Source: Ferruginibacter sp.
Lineage (GTDB): Bacteria > Bacteroidota > Bacteroidia > Chitinophagales > Chitinophagaceae
Direction: 5' to 3'
Length of the DNA: 64,000 nucleotides
Assembly: GCA_014379625.1 (NCBI GenBank)
Contig: JACMLJ010000095.1
Coordinates: 1 to 64,000 of the forward strand
Shown here: positions 1 to 9,571 of the stretch, piece after piece
How positions within the stretch are numbered: the first letter of the stretch is position 1
How the letters are laid out: each line of letters starts with the position of its first letter
Notes under the pieces: generated by a model
The model's database searches: none
What the model saw: the letters and a program-made list of their open reading frames with translations, nothing else
Told to the model about the DNA's origin: nothing
Made by a program: the position numbers and the translations under genes

Positions 1-1
1 G

Positions 2-2143
2 ATGGGAATTCATACAGGCGATAGTATAACCGTGGCGCCTGCAATGACATTGAGCGATACTGCGTACCAGTTGATGCGCAATACAGCCATTGCCATGATG
101 AGGAACCTTGGGAATTTTGCAGGTGGATGTAATGTACAGTTTGCATTGAATCCCAGGACAGAAGAAATTATTGTTGTAGAGATCAATCCCAGGGTAAGCC
201 GTTCTTCCGCATTGGCAAGTAAAGCAACAGGTTACCCGATCGCGAAAATTGCAACAAAGCTTGCCCTCGGATATAACCTGGATGAATTAAAAAACCAGAT
301 CACTCAATCCACATCCGCCTATTTTGAGCCGGCGCTGGATTATGTGATCGTTAAAATACCCCGTTGGAATTTTGATAAATTCAAGGGTGCCAATGATACC
401 CTGGGCTTCCAGATGAAAAGTGTGGGTGAAGTGATGGCCATCGGCAGAAGCTTTGCAGAAGCCGTGCAAAAGGCCTGTCAGAGCCTGGAAAACGAGGCGG
501 TTGGCCTGGGCTACTACGGTAAAAGTTTAATGCACGCCGACGAATTGATTGAATATATTAAGGTACCTAAATGGGACAGGATATTCAGGATTAAAGATGC
601 ATTGATGGCGGGTGCCAGTATCAAACGTATTTGTGAAAGTACCGGCATCGACCGCTGGTTTATTTACCAGATTCAAAAAATTTGTGATTGTGAAAAACAG
701 ATCGCGAAGCACGATCTGAAAACCCTGCCGGATGAATTATTGAGAGATGCCAAGTTTTTAGGGTTCAGCGATGAACAGATCGTTCGCATTATGAATGAAG
801 AAAATGGCGAATTAATTTATGAAAGAAGGAAAGCGATGGGGCTTACCAGGGTGTTTAAAATGGTAGACACCTGCAGCGCGGAATTTGAAGCTAAAACACC
901 CTATTTCTATTCAACATTTGAAGAAGCCACTGCTGGCGCTCCCCTGGCAAACGGAGGCGGATTAGTCTCCAATGAGTCCAAACAGTCTTCAAAAAAGAAG
1001 ATTATTGTATTGGGTTCAGGCCCTAATAGAATTGGCCAGGGCATTGAGTTTGACTATTGTTGCGTGCACGGTTTGCTGGCTGTTAAAGAAGCCGGTTATG
1101 AAGCCATTATGGTGAATTGCAATCCTGAAACTGTATCTACTGATTTTGATATTGCGGATAAATTATATTTTGAACCCGTATTTTGGGAGCACCTCTGGGA
1201 AATCATTGAGCATGAAAAACCCGAAGGTGTAATTGTACAATTGGGTGGGCAAACGGCGCTTAAATTAGCAAAAAAACTTCACGAGAAAGGCATAAAAATT
1301 ATCGGCACTTCTTTCGATAGCATGGATATTGCCGAAGACCGCGGCAGGTTTAGTGATACGCTGAAAGAACTGGGCATTCCTTATCCCAATTACGGCACCG
1401 CCTACGACACCGATGAAGCCATTGAGGTAGCCAAAAAAGTTGGTTATCCCGTGTTGATCCGCCCGAGTTATGTAATTGGTGGACAGCGCATGCGCATTGT
1501 GTTAAATGACGAGGACCTGGAGAAAGGTATTTTAAGTTTGATAAAACATTTACCCGGCAATAAAATTTTGATTGACCACTTTTTAGACCGCTGCCAGGAA
1601 GCTGAAATTGATGCCATTTTTGATGGAGACGAATTTCATATTATGGGTGTGATGGAGCATATTGAACCGGCAGGCATACACAGTGGCGATAGCAACGCGG
1701 TGCTGCCCCAATTTAACCTCTCGCCCCTGGTAGTTACCACAATGGAACACTATGCAGAAAAAATTGCCAGAACGCTGAATATAAAGGGTCTCATCAATAT
1801 CCAGTTCGCCATTAAAGATGGCAATGTATACGTGATTGAAGCCAATCCAAGGGCGAGCCGTACCACGCCATTTATCGCAAAAGCGTACCAGATACCTTAT
1901 TTGAATATTGCCACCAAGGTAATGCTGGGCGTAAACAAAATAAAGGATTTTGTCTACGAGAAAAAGCTACAGGGATTTGCTATTAAAGAACCTGTTTTCT
2001 CCTTCAATAAGTTTCCGGGTGTAAACAAGGAGTTAGGCCCCGAAATGAAAAGTACGGGCGAAGCCATACGGTTTATCAAAGATTTAAGGGATCCTTACTT
2101 CAGGCAATTGTATAAAGAAAGAAGCATGCATTTGAGCAAGTAA
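2..2143 (+). CDS. carB: Carbamoyl-phosphate synthase large subunit, 3' part
   Basis: The gene enters from the left edge, and about 713 residues are visible. It makes carbamoyl phosphate from glutamine-derived ammonia, bicarbonate and two ATP, for pyrimidine and arginine synthesis. Visible parts are the end of the first ATP-grasp domain (EINPRVSRSSALASKATGYP), the oligomerisation domain, and the whole second ATP-grasp domain beginning at IIVLGSGPNRIGQGIEFDY and containing IEANPRASRTTPF. The protein stops about 30 residues after the second synthetase core (GPEMKSTGEAIRF). It therefore lacks the roughly 130-residue C-terminal MGS-like domain that carries allosteric control in E. coli CarB. The stop is clean and a terminator-like hairpin follows, so I read this as a natural short form rather than a frameshift. 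Identification is secure; the 5' end is outside the window. Confidence 0.97.
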   Translation: MGIHTGDSITVAPAMTLSDTAYQLMRNTAIAMMRNLGNFAGGCNVQFALNPRTEEIIVVEINPRVSRSSALASKATGYPIAKIATKLALGYNLDELKNQITQSTSAYFEPALDYVIVKIPRWNFDKFKGANDTLGFQMKSVGEVMAIGRSFAEAVQKACQSLENEAVGLGYYGKSLMHADELIEYIKVPKWDRIFRIKDALMAGASIKRICESTGIDRWFIYQIQKICDCEKQIAKHDLKTLPDELLRDAKFLGFSDEQIVRIMNEENGELIYERRKAMGLTRVFKMVDTCSAEFEAKTPYFYSTFEEATAGAPLANGGGLVSNESKQSSKKKIIVLGSGPNRIGQGIEFDYCCVHGLLAVKEAGYEAIMVNCNPETVSTDFDIADKLYFEPVFWEHLWEIIEHEKPEGVIVQLGGQTALKLAKKLHEKGIKIIGTSFDSMDIAEDRGRFSDTLKELGIPYPNYGTAYDTDEAIEVAKKVGYPVLIRPSYVIGGQRMRIVLNDEDLEKGILSLIKHLPGNKILIDHFLDRCQEAEIDAIFDGDEFHIMGVMEHIEPAGIHSGDSNAVLPQFNLSPLVVTTMEHYAEKIARTLNIKGLINIQFAIKDGNVYVIEANPRASRTTPFIAKAYQIPYLNIATKVMLGVNKIKDFVYEKKLQGFAIKEPVFSFNKFPGVNKELGPEMKSTGEAIRFIKDLRDPYFRQLYKERSMHLSK

Positions 2144-2188
2144 ATGTTTGAGTTGTTAGAACGGCTACATTTGAATAAGTCAATAGCG

Positions 2189-2216
2189 AATGGTCAATCG
2201 TGAAAGATTGACCATT
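2189..2216 (+). terminator. Hairpin after carB
   Basis: A perfect 11-bp inverted repeat (AATGGTCAATC, six-base loop GTGAAA, GATTGACCATT) starts 46 bp after the carB stop and is followed by a T-rich stretch. It is probably a terminator or 3' stabilising hairpin. It also contains the ATG at 2190 that would lengthen the next reading frame, which argues against that upstream start. Confidence 0.6.
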
Positions 2217-2247
2217 CTGGTTTTACTGAACTGTAGTTTATTTTTTT

Positions 2248-2255
2248 TATATTTG
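2248..2255 (+). promoter_or_regulatory. -7 promoter box (TATATTTG) of Uma2 gene
   Basis: This is an exact match to the Bacteroidota -7 consensus TAnnTTTG, and it ends only three bases before the ATG at 2259. Transcription would start at or next to the start codon, so the mRNA would be leaderless or nearly so. The same arrangement is seen at two other Uma2 genes in the window. Confidence 0.5.
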
Positions 2256-2258
2256 AGT

Positions 2259-2855
2259 ATGAAATTCCAGATTGAAAATTTTAATGCGGATGTTAAGGGT
2301 TTTCTTCATGATGAAATGTCTGATGAGGAATTTTTTGATTTTTGCCAGCAAAATCCTGATTTAAAGTTGGAAAGGGACCACAATAAGCAAATTTACATAA
2401 TGGCACCTACAGGATATTACACAGGAGGTTTAAATTCAGATATTTTTGGGGAGTTATATATTTGGAACAAGAAGTTTAAAACCGGGAAAGTATTTGATTC
2501 TTCTACAGGATTTACCCTGCCGGATGGAACTGTTTTTTCCCCGGATGCTGCCTGGGTAAGTAATGAAAAAAATAGTTTGCTTTCCGAAGAAGATAAAAAT
2601 AAGTTTGCACCTGTTTGCCCCAACTTTGTAATTGAATTAAAAAGCCCTTCGGATAGATTAAAAATCTTAAAAGGCAAAATGCTGAAATGGATTGAAAACG
2701 GCACTCAACTAGCCTGGCTTATTGATCCGGAAAATCAAATGGTTTTTATTTACCGGGAAGATGGCAGTGTAGCAATTATAAGAGGATTTACCAATAAATT
2801 ATCCGGCGAGAATGTATTGCCCGGCTTTGAATTTGATTTGCAAATACTTCAGTAA
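2259..2855 (+). CDS. Uma2 family (DUF820) putative restriction-endonuclease-fold protein
   Basis: About 198 residues, beginning MKFQIENFN. I chose the ATG at 2259 over the upstream ATG at 2190 because the latter lies inside a hairpin and would add a low-complexity Leu/Phe leader absent from the family. The Uma2/DUF820 family has a PD-(D/E)XK-like fold. Here the candidate acidic residues are in FSPDAAW and the E-x-K element in FVIELKS, followed by a helix rich in Lys and the conserved strand AWLIDPENQMVFIY. These match the family pattern, and unlike the other Uma2 copies in this window the K of E-x-K is kept. Such proteins occur in many copies in some bacteria and their real substrate is not known. 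It is one of four in this window. Family assignment is good; function is open. Confidence 0.8.
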   Translation: MKFQIENFNADVKGFLHDEMSDEEFFDFCQQNPDLKLERDHNKQIYIMAPTGYYTGGLNSDIFGELYIWNKKFKTGKVFDSSTGFTLPDGTVFSPDAAWVSNEKNSLLSEEDKNKFAPVCPNFVIELKSPSDRLKILKGKMLKWIENGTQLAWLIDPENQMVFIYREDGSVAIIRGFTNKLSGENVLPGFEFDLQILQ

Positions 2856-3043
2856 TCATTTCCTAATTACTTTTTTGCGTGGTTTAGATTTATCATTTTC
2901 AATGCAAACCAGCCTATACCTTTGGGCTTTGTTTAGCCGGGCTGGTAGTACGAAATTTGCCATCAGATAGAGGCGATGTTTTTCTTTCCATTTCCCGTTG
3001 TTTTCAACATACTATATTTCTACCCGGCGTATTATTTTACCAG

Positions 3044-5167
3044 GTGCAAATTCCCTACACCGTCCCTATATGGAAGAAGGCGCCGTTTACAAGGCTGTTG
3101 ATACCAATGGTTGCGGGTATTTTTTTACAATGGTATCTGCAATTTCCTTTTCCGCCAATATTAATCAGTAGCCTTGGGTTCGCTACTACTTATTTATTGT
3201 TTTTTTTATTTCCTCTTCATACAAGGTTCCGGTTGCAGTTTATACAGGGAGCAATTTTGAATCTGTTGCTGTTGTGTACCGGATTGCTGGTTACCCGCCA
3301 AAAAGATATCCGGCATAATAGTAACTGGTATGGAAAGTTATACCGGGAGGGCGATTTAATTGTGGTTAAAGTGGATGAACCCTTGGTTGAAAAACCAAAG
3401 TCTTTTAAGGTCAATGGAATTATTGAAGCGGTCATCCGTGGTAATGCGGTAATAAATTGCAAGGGAAAAGTTTTGTTGTATTTCTCCAGGGAAGTTGGCG
3501 GTAAATTCACCCATTCACCAGCATCCAAATTGCAATATGGAGACAAAATACTGATCGGTAAAAATCTGCAACTTATAAGAAATACCGGAAACCCAGGGGC
3601 ATTTAACTATCAGCGTTATGCAGCTTTCCAGCAGATCTTTCACAATGTTTTTTTAAAAGAAAATGATTGGATAAAGCTGGGTGATAAAAACATAAACCAG
3701 TTTAATCAATTCATATTTACAGCAAGAGAAAATATTTTATCTACCCTTCGTAAGAATATTGGTAACAAAGATGAGCTGGGGATAGCACAGGCATTGCTGA
3801 TTGGGTATACCAACGACCTGGATAAAGACCTCGTACAGGCTTACAGCAATACAGGTGTTGTGCATATTATCGCTATTTCGGGTATGCACCTGGGTTTAAT
3901 ATATTTATTGCTGGCAGGGTTATTTGAAAGAATCCCCCTCCTTAATAAATCCCGGTTATTGCAGGTGGTATTGATATTGGGTTGCCTTTGGCTGTTTTCG
4001 TTGCTTACAGGAGCGTCCGCTTCTGTACTAAGGGCAGCAGTCATGTTTTCTTTTATTACCGTTGGTGCCCATTTAAAAAAAAGATCTTCTATTTATAATT
4101 CGCTGGCCGCCTCCGCATTTGTAATGCTTTGCTTCAACCCTTATTTTTTATGGGATGTGGGTTTTCAGTTATCTTACCTTGCTGTAGTCAGCATCATCCT
4201 TTTTCAAATGCCGGTTTATAACACCTGGTACATCAAGAATAAATGGGCCGATAAGGTCTGGAAAATGGCTGCTGTTACCTTGTCCGCGCAAATACTAACT
4301 TTCCCTGTTTGCATTTATTATTTTCACCAGTTTCCAAATTTCTTCCTGTTAACCAATATTGTTGCTGTTCCCTTATCCGGTATCATCTTATATGCCGAAA
4401 TTGGGTTGGTGGCCTTCTCATGGATTCCCTGGGTTGGTCCATTGTTGGGCAATATCGTAAGCCGACTGGTGTGGTTAATGAATGAAATCGTGTACCGGGT
4501 AAACCAATTTCCTTTTGCAGTATGGCAAGGCATTCCAGCCACCGCGTTAACTACCTGGCTACTGTATGGGATAGTAACCGGGTTTAGCGCATGGATAATT
4601 AATAAAGATCAAAGGATGTTCCGGTGCGCTTTAATTTGTTTACTGGTATTTGTAATGATACACACTTATGCCAACTGGCAAATAAAAAATCAACAAATGC
4701 TGGTTGTCTACAATGTACCACAGCACCGGGCAATTGATTTTATAAATGGAAATGATTTTACATTTATCGGCGACACTGTTTTATTGCAAGATGGGCCACT
4801 TCAAAATTTTAACCTGAAACCAGCCCGTATTACTTTACAATTACTTAACAGGAAGGGATCATTAAAAAACCTGTATCAACAACAATCCTTCTACCAGTTC
4901 AACAATAAAAGGATACTGTTAATTGACCGGCCCCTGAATTTTGAAACGCCACTTCAGAAAATATCCGTTGATATCATTATTATTTCAAAAAATCCATTAC
5001 TCAGCATTGCGCAACTGGCAGGCGTTTTCAATTGCGGGCAATATATTTTTGATGCTTCCAACAGTTTGTGGAAAATTGAAAAATGGCAGAAAGACTGCGA
5101 AGAATTACATTTGCGCTCTTATTCGGTTCCGGAAAAGGGGGCATTCGTGTTAGACGCCAGAAAATAA
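3044..5167 (+). CDS. comEC: ComEC/Rec2-family DNA-uptake channel protein
   Basis: A large inner-membrane protein, about 707 residues from the proposed GTG start at 3044. An in-frame TTG at 2957 would add 29 residues that look non-coding, and an ATG at 3107 would cut into the first membrane helix. The N-terminal part has membrane segments and a soluble DUF4131-like region. The competence domain begins near the GIAQALLIGY segment and has the hallmark AISGMHLGL, then a run of hydrophobic helices including NIVAVPLSGIILY. The C-terminal 150 residues (VYNVPQHRAIDF to SVPEKGAFVL) are soluble and show no HxHxDH metal motif, so the metallo-beta-lactamase nuclease domain of Bacillus-type ComEC is absent or unrecognisable. 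The expected role is transport of single-stranded DNA across the inner membrane. The start codon is uncertain. Confidence 0.88.
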   Translation: MQIPYTVPIWKKAPFTRLLIPMVAGIFLQWYLQFPFPPILISSLGFATTYLLFFLFPLHTRFRLQFIQGAILNLLLLCTGLLVTRQKDIRHNSNWYGKLYREGDLIVVKVDEPLVEKPKSFKVNGIIEAVIRGNAVINCKGKVLLYFSREVGGKFTHSPASKLQYGDKILIGKNLQLIRNTGNPGAFNYQRYAAFQQIFHNVFLKENDWIKLGDKNINQFNQFIFTARENILSTLRKNIGNKDELGIAQALLIGYTNDLDKDLVQAYSNTGVVHIIAISGMHLGLIYLLLAGLFERIPLLNKSRLLQVVLILGCLWLFSLLTGASASVLRAAVMFSFITVGAHLKKRSSIYNSLAASAFVMLCFNPYFLWDVGFQLSYLAVVSIILFQMPVYNTWYIKNKWADKVWKMAAVTLSAQILTFPVCIYYFHQFPNFFLLTNIVAVPLSGIILYAEIGLVAFSWIPWVGPLLGNIVSRLVWLMNEIVYRVNQFPFAVWQGIPATALTTWLLYGIVTGFSAWIINKDQRMFRCALICLLVFVMIHTYANWQIKNQQMLVVYNVPQHRAIDFINGNDFTFIGDTVLLQDGPLQNFNLKPARITLQLLNRKGSLKNLYQQQSFYQFNNKRILLIDRPLNFETPLQKISVDIIIISKNPLLSIAQLAGVFNCGQYIFDASNSLWKIEKWQKDCEELHLRSYSVPEKGAFVLDARK

Positions 5168-5320
5168 GATAGATAGTTGATGCTTGAAAGTTAATCGTTC
5201 ATCAAAAAAATTATCCTTCCCTAAACTTTATTCAACCGCAAAATTAATTACGGTTTCATGCTTATATTATGCTTGCAAGAACATTGAACCCAAATAGTAA
5301 ACTAAAAATATTCAACAAAC

Positions 5321-6880
5321 ATGCAAAAGAAGATCAAATCGGCCCTTATTTCTGTTTTTTATAAAGACGGGTTAGAAAATATTATAAAGGAATTACAACA
5401 ACTGGATATAACCATTTACTCTACCGGTGGTACTCAACAATTTATTGAAAATCTGCAGGTGCCTTGCATACCTGTTGAGTTATTAACCACCTATCCGTCT
5501 ATTTTAGGGGGCAGGGTAAAAACATTGCATCCTGCTGTATTTGGGGGCATATTGGGAAGAAGGGATAATGAAACGGATCTGCAAGAAATGAAGCAATACC
5601 ATATACCGGAACTTGACCTGGTAATTGTGGATCTTTATCCTTTTGAAGAAACCGTGCAATCAACAACGGACGAAAATTTAATAATTGAAAAGATCGATAT
5701 TGGCGGCCCATCCATGATACGCGGCGCAGCTAAAAATCATAAAGATGTGGTAGTGATCGCTGCAAAAAAGGATTACGCATTGCTGGAACAAATTTTAAAA
5801 GACCAGCAGGGATCAACCACACTGGACCAACGGCGAACATTTGCCATCCGGGCATTTGATGTATGTACCGGGTACGACCTGGCCATTTCAAATTATTTTA
5901 ATCAAACTGAATTTGCCAACCCTTTCAATAAAACTAAAACCGTGTTGCGCTATGGCGAAAATCCCCAGCAAAGGGGTATATTCTACGGCAACCTCGATGA
6001 AGTATTTGATAAGCTGCATGGAAAGGAATTATCTTACAACAACCTGGTGGATGTAGATGCGGCCGTACAGCTTATGAATGAATTTAATGGCTTATCAAAT
6101 TCGCCGGGTACAAAAACCTCCTTAGAAAAAGATGATTTAGGGGAAACAGTTTTTGCGATCATCAAGCATACCAATGTTTGTGGGATCGCATCCCGTAATA
6201 CATTAAAAGAAGCTTGGGATGATGCACTGGCCGGTGACCCGGAAAGTGCATTTGGCGGCGTATTGATTTGCAACGCCCCTGTTGATAAAGCAACCGCGGA
6301 AGCCATCAATGAAATATTTTTTGAAGTATTAATAGCTCCTGCAATAGAGGCAGCAGCACTGGAAATTCTGCAGACAAAAAAGAACCGCATTCTTTTGATA
6401 CAAAAAACCAGCACAGCCGCTACCCATCAATCCAGGTCTGTTTTAAACGGCACCTTAACCCAACAGAATGATACCGGAAATTACACCGAATGGAAAGAAG
6501 CCGGTGGCAGAGAAACAACTGCAGCAGAAAAAGAAGACCTGGTATTTGCCAATCTTGTTGGTAAACATTTAAAGAGCAATTCCATCGCCCTGGTAAAAAA
6601 TAAGCAATTGATTGGTAAGGGTTGCGGGCAAACCTCCCGAATAGACTCCCTTAAGCAGTCTATTGAAAAAGCAAAACAATTTAATTTTGATCTTACCGGC
6701 GCATCGCTTGCCAGTGATGCTTTCTTTCCTTTTGATGATTGTGTAAAGATCGCTCACGCCGCAGGCATTACTTCGTTCATACAACCCGGCGGATCCATCC
6801 GTGATAAGGACTCTATTGAATACTGCAAACAAAACCACCTGGCGATGGTGATCACGGGCCTTCGTCATTTTAAACATTAA
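5321..6880 (+). CDS. purH: Bifunctional AICAR formyltransferase / IMP cyclohydrolase
   Basis: 519 residues, the usual length for PurH. It carries out the last two steps of de novo IMP synthesis: formylation of AICAR with 10-formyl-THF, then ring closure. The N-terminal IMP cyclohydrolase (MGS-like) domain shows STGGTQQFI and GGRVKTLHPAVFGG. The C-terminal transformylase domain shows LRYGENPQQRG, KHTNVCGIA, the region around DPESAFGG, and SDAFFPFDD near the end. The ATG at 5321 gives the normal N-terminus. The next gene, an EamA exporter, begins 14 bp after the stop and may be co-transcribed. A central stretch (roughly residues 350-400, with KKNRILLIQKTSTAATHQ) is less conserved than the rest, as usual in this family. 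Confidence 0.97.
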   Translation: MQKKIKSALISVFYKDGLENIIKELQQLDITIYSTGGTQQFIENLQVPCIPVELLTTYPSILGGRVKTLHPAVFGGILGRRDNETDLQEMKQYHIPELDLVIVDLYPFEETVQSTTDENLIIEKIDIGGPSMIRGAAKNHKDVVVIAAKKDYALLEQILKDQQGSTTLDQRRTFAIRAFDVCTGYDLAISNYFNQTEFANPFNKTKTVLRYGENPQQRGIFYGNLDEVFDKLHGKELSYNNLVDVDAAVQLMNEFNGLSNSPGTKTSLEKDDLGETVFAIIKHTNVCGIASRNTLKEAWDDALAGDPESAFGGVLICNAPVDKATAEAINEIFFEVLIAPAIEAAALEILQTKKNRILLIQKTSTAATHQSRSVLNGTLTQQNDTGNYTEWKEAGGRETTAAEKEDLVFANLVGKHLKSNSIALVKNKQLIGKGCGQTSRIDSLKQSIEKAKQFNFDLTGASLASDAFFPFDDCVKIAHAAGITSFIQPGGSIRDKDSIEYCKQNHLAMVITGLRHFKH

Positions 6881-6894
6881 CTGCAATTGCTTCA

Positions 6895-7839
6895 ATGATC
6901 AACCTCAATAATTTACCTAAGGGCAAAACTGGTGGGTATCTTGCATTGGCTACCACCAGTGTGTTGTGGGGAACTACCTGGGTAGCCAGTAAAATTGCCG
7001 TGTCGGGCAACCTCCCCCCATTTCAAATGGCATCCATGCGACAGTTTTTTGGTGGCACCTGCTTTGTTGTTTTTTTTATGTTGTATAAAAAATTGCCTTT
7101 ACCAACACTCAAACAATTTGGCTGGCTGTTAGTTTTGGGTTTGCTCATGTTTGTTTTTGCCAATGGTTTAAGCACCTGGAGTTTATTATATATCCCAACA
7201 GGTTTCAGTGCACTGATTGGCGCCCTGTATCCGTTTAGCGTGGTAATTGCTGAGCGGCTTTTCTTTAAAAACCGGAATCTCAACATGCTTACTTTTGGCG
7301 GGTTATTATTGGGAATTACCGGCATCGGCATTGTATTTTACGAGCATGTCTTCGAGGCTCATCCGGAGGGGTTTTTGTTTGGTGTATTGCTTTCCGTATC
7401 AGCAATGCTTTCCTGGAGTGCAGGTACAATTTTCATAGCCCGGAATAAGCTAAACATCAATCCTTATTATGGCATTGGCTGGCAGATGCTGATCAGTTCC
7501 CTTATATTATTTGCTATTTCACAAACAACACAACCCGTTATTCCATTGCAAGAGGTTAGTTTAAAAGTGTGGCTGGCCATTGGATACCTGGTAGTGTTTG
7601 GCTCCATTATTAGTTTCATAGCTTTCATTTATTCCATGAAAAAATTACCTGCGGCGATCTCGTCCCTGTATGCCTATATTAATCCGCTGGTAGCAATGGT
7701 TACCGGCGGCATAGTACTCGGCGAAAAATTAACCCTGAATATTTTATGGGGAGCCTTGGTAACATTAGCTGGTGTGTTTTTAGTTAATTACAGCATTAAA
7801 CGGAATAGCCGGGAAATCATTGCAGAACCTGAGCTTTAG
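6895..7839 (+). CDS. EamA-family (DMT superfamily) metabolite exporter
   Basis: 314 residues with about ten hydrophobic segments and the two-repeat layout of EamA permeases. The first repeat begins GYLALATTSVLWGTTWVA. The second ends with AYINPLVAMVTGGIVLGEK and a final helix, followed by a short charged tail. Members export or import small metabolites such as amino acids, sugars or nucleosides, and the sequence does not reveal the substrate. It starts 14 bp after purH on the same strand, so read-through from purH is likely, but a functional link to purine synthesis would be guesswork. Confidence 0.9.
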   Translation: MINLNNLPKGKTGGYLALATTSVLWGTTWVASKIAVSGNLPPFQMASMRQFFGGTCFVVFFMLYKKLPLPTLKQFGWLLVLGLLMFVFANGLSTWSLLYIPTGFSALIGALYPFSVVIAERLFFKNRNLNMLTFGGLLLGITGIGIVFYEHVFEAHPEGFLFGVLLSVSAMLSWSAGTIFIARNKLNINPYYGIGWQMLISSLILFAISQTTQPVIPLQEVSLKVWLAIGYLVVFGSIISFIAFIYSMKKLPAAISSLYAYINPLVAMVTGGIVLGEKLTLNILWGALVTLAGVFLVNYSIKRNSREIIAEPEL

Positions 7840-7968
7840 TGTACACAAATTGATATTAAGGCAGTTAACTGGAAAAGTTTATTAACTATACAAGCCAAAA
7901 ATTAAGCAAGTAAGAATTGGAATAGTTAAGAAGGAGGATAGCTTTTGCCTTCAATGCAGCTAAGGCAA

Positions 7969-8175
7969 TTACAATTCCGGAATTACGGGGCCATACTGTA
8001 AATGTTTGCCATGAATATCTTTATGCGGAAAAAGAATATCCTGTGCTGTCTCATATCCTTCTTCTGCAATCTGGGCAAGCATGTGTTTTGTTTTAAAATG
8101 TTTTGCCATATATAAAACTATTCCTGCTGCCGTTGCAATGGCTAAAGCCAATGCTATTTTTTGTGTACGTTTCAT
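7969..8175 (-). CDS. Small single-pass membrane protein, unknown
   Basis: 68 residues beginning MKRTQKIALALAIATAAG. One hydrophobic segment (about residues 6-23) follows a positively charged start. The rest is soluble, with HKDIHGKHLQYGPVIPEL at the C-terminus. The charge pattern fits an inner-membrane anchor with a cytoplasmic N-terminus, or an uncleaved signal. I do not recognise a family. The gene is isolated: a rightward gene ends before it and the next leftward gene ends 73 bp beyond its start. The start codon and a clean non-overlapping location support a real gene, but there is no functional evidence. Confidence 0.55.
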   Translation of the reverse strand: MKRTQKIALALAIATAAGIVLYMAKHFKTKHMLAQIAEEGYETAQDILFPHKDIHGKHLQYGPVIPEL

Positions 8176-8248
8176 GGTGCTGATTTTTGCAAAGATAAAA
8201 TAGCAAAAAACAGACCAGCCTCATTAAATGTTAATTGTTAGCTAAGGC

Positions 8249-9571
8249 TCAGTATAGTTTATTATTTTTAATTGGATCTGTTGATCTTTTTACCTCTAAG
8301 ATAAACTGCTCATACACGGATCTCCATCCGGCAAATTGCGGGTCTGTCCCTAAAAAATTATTATGCCAGATGGTGATTAGCTGGCCGTTAACTTCTTTGC
8401 AAATTGAATAAAGCTGCATCAGTTCATTGTAGGCTTCAGAAGGGCTGCCGTTTTGTTCGTAGAAAGAATTGGCATCCATGAAGCAAAAAGGATGGATGCG
8501 CAATAGGGTAGGTTCATTTTTCTGTAAGTCATACCAATAAAAAGAAGAAGCTGCCGAAGCCCTGAAACCATTGCTGCTACCATATCCCATGGAATAATCA
8601 TCCTGTATTCCGTTATCCCGTAGCAGCCGGTATCCATCCGGTAAAGTAAAGCGGATAAAATGTTGCCTGGAACTTGTTATCGTTTTACCGCTCATTAGTT
8701 CTAAATGTTCTTTTTCATTTTTTAATAAAGCCGGTTTATCACCTGTTTGCCAGGACGGGTGTATGCCGATGGTATAATTTTTAGCATGTTTTTGTACGAG
8801 TTTCCACATTGCTTTTTTACGTGGTAGGATATTTTTATCATAGCTCCCATTGTTCCGGGCCAGTAAAAAAAAATACAAAGGTTGAAGGTGGTTCCGGCTG
8901 TGTAATTCATTCAGCCAGTCATACGAGTCAAAGGGGTCTTTATCTAAACCCAACAAAACTTTTATGCGGCTGATTGCAGGCGATTTAATAAAACCTCCTG
9001 TGTTTCGCAGCCATCCTTTGTATTTATAGGCAAAGGCAATATCTATATCATAGGTGGGCAGGAATGTAAATGGTGAAGGGTGAATGGTGAAACCCCCAAA
9101 CTTGTTTTGCAATATTTTGATTAGGTGATTAACCCAGATATTAATAAGGGGCAAGTGCAAAAAATTTTCTTTAAAAGCTAAAGAATTCTCATAGGCATAT
9201 CTTCCATAGATATCTTTTTTATACGGCAGGTATTCTTCGTAGCGGCTGAGCAAATAAAAAGATGCTGCAAGAAGATCAAAAGGAAGATCCGCATTTTCAG
9301 TTTTAAAAAATGCCGTGTAATTATTTACTTCAAAACAACGGGTATCCTGCCCGCGGATACTATTTTCAAATAATAATCCACATGAACCAATTATTAAATG
9401 ATCATTGGAAACTGCTTCGTTGGTATATTTTATTTTAGGGCCATCATAATTGTGAAATGCCGCAGGGTCTGTAGTAATTAGAAAATCAACCAACATTAAT
9501 TCTTTAAAGATAAAGTGGCAGATATACTGTAATCGGGGAGACAGGGCTGAAGAGAATAAAAGGAGTTGCAT
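8249..9571 (-). CDS. Polysaccharide-deacetylase-like protein (DUF7033 type)
   Basis: 440 residues. The N-terminal half (SSALSPRLQYICHFIFKELM) resembles the domain seen before NodB-like folds in Bacteroidota. The second half has features of the deacetylase barrel: TYDIDIAFAYKYKG with a candidate metal-binding D-x-D, GIHPSW, and SSRQHFIRF. Such proteins are often annotated as polysaccharide deacetylases, but the catalytic set is not complete enough to claim activity. The ATG overlaps the stop of the upstream Uma2 gene by one base (TAATG), which suggests translational coupling and co-transcription with the two Uma2 copies. No signal peptide is obvious, so a cytoplasmic location is likely. Confidence 0.7.
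   Translation of the reverse strand: MQLLLFSSALSPRLQYICHFIFKELMLVDFLITTDPAAFHNYDGPKIKYTNEAVSNDHLIIGSCGLLFENSIRGQDTRCFEVNNYTAFFKTENADLPFDLLAASFYLLSRYEEYLPYKKDIYGRYAYENSLAFKENFLHLPLINIWVNHLIKILQNKFGGFTIHPSPFTFLPTYDIDIAFAYKYKGWLRNTGGFIKSPAISRIKVLLGLDKDPFDSYDWLNELHSRNHLQPLYFFLLARNNGSYDKNILPRKKAMWKLVQKHAKNYTIGIHPSWQTGDKPALLKNEKEHLELMSGKTITSSRQHFIRFTLPDGYRLLRDNGIQDDYSMGYGSSNGFRASAASSFYWYDLQKNEPTLLRIHPFCFMDANSFYEQNGSPSEAYNELMQLYSICKEVNGQLITIWHNNFLGTDPQFAGWRSVYEQFILEVKRSTDPIKNNKLY

Noticed and set aside
2190..2258. Upstream extension of the first Uma2 gene
   Set aside because: The ATG lies inside a hairpin after carB, the added residues are low-complexity, and a promoter box lies downstream of it.
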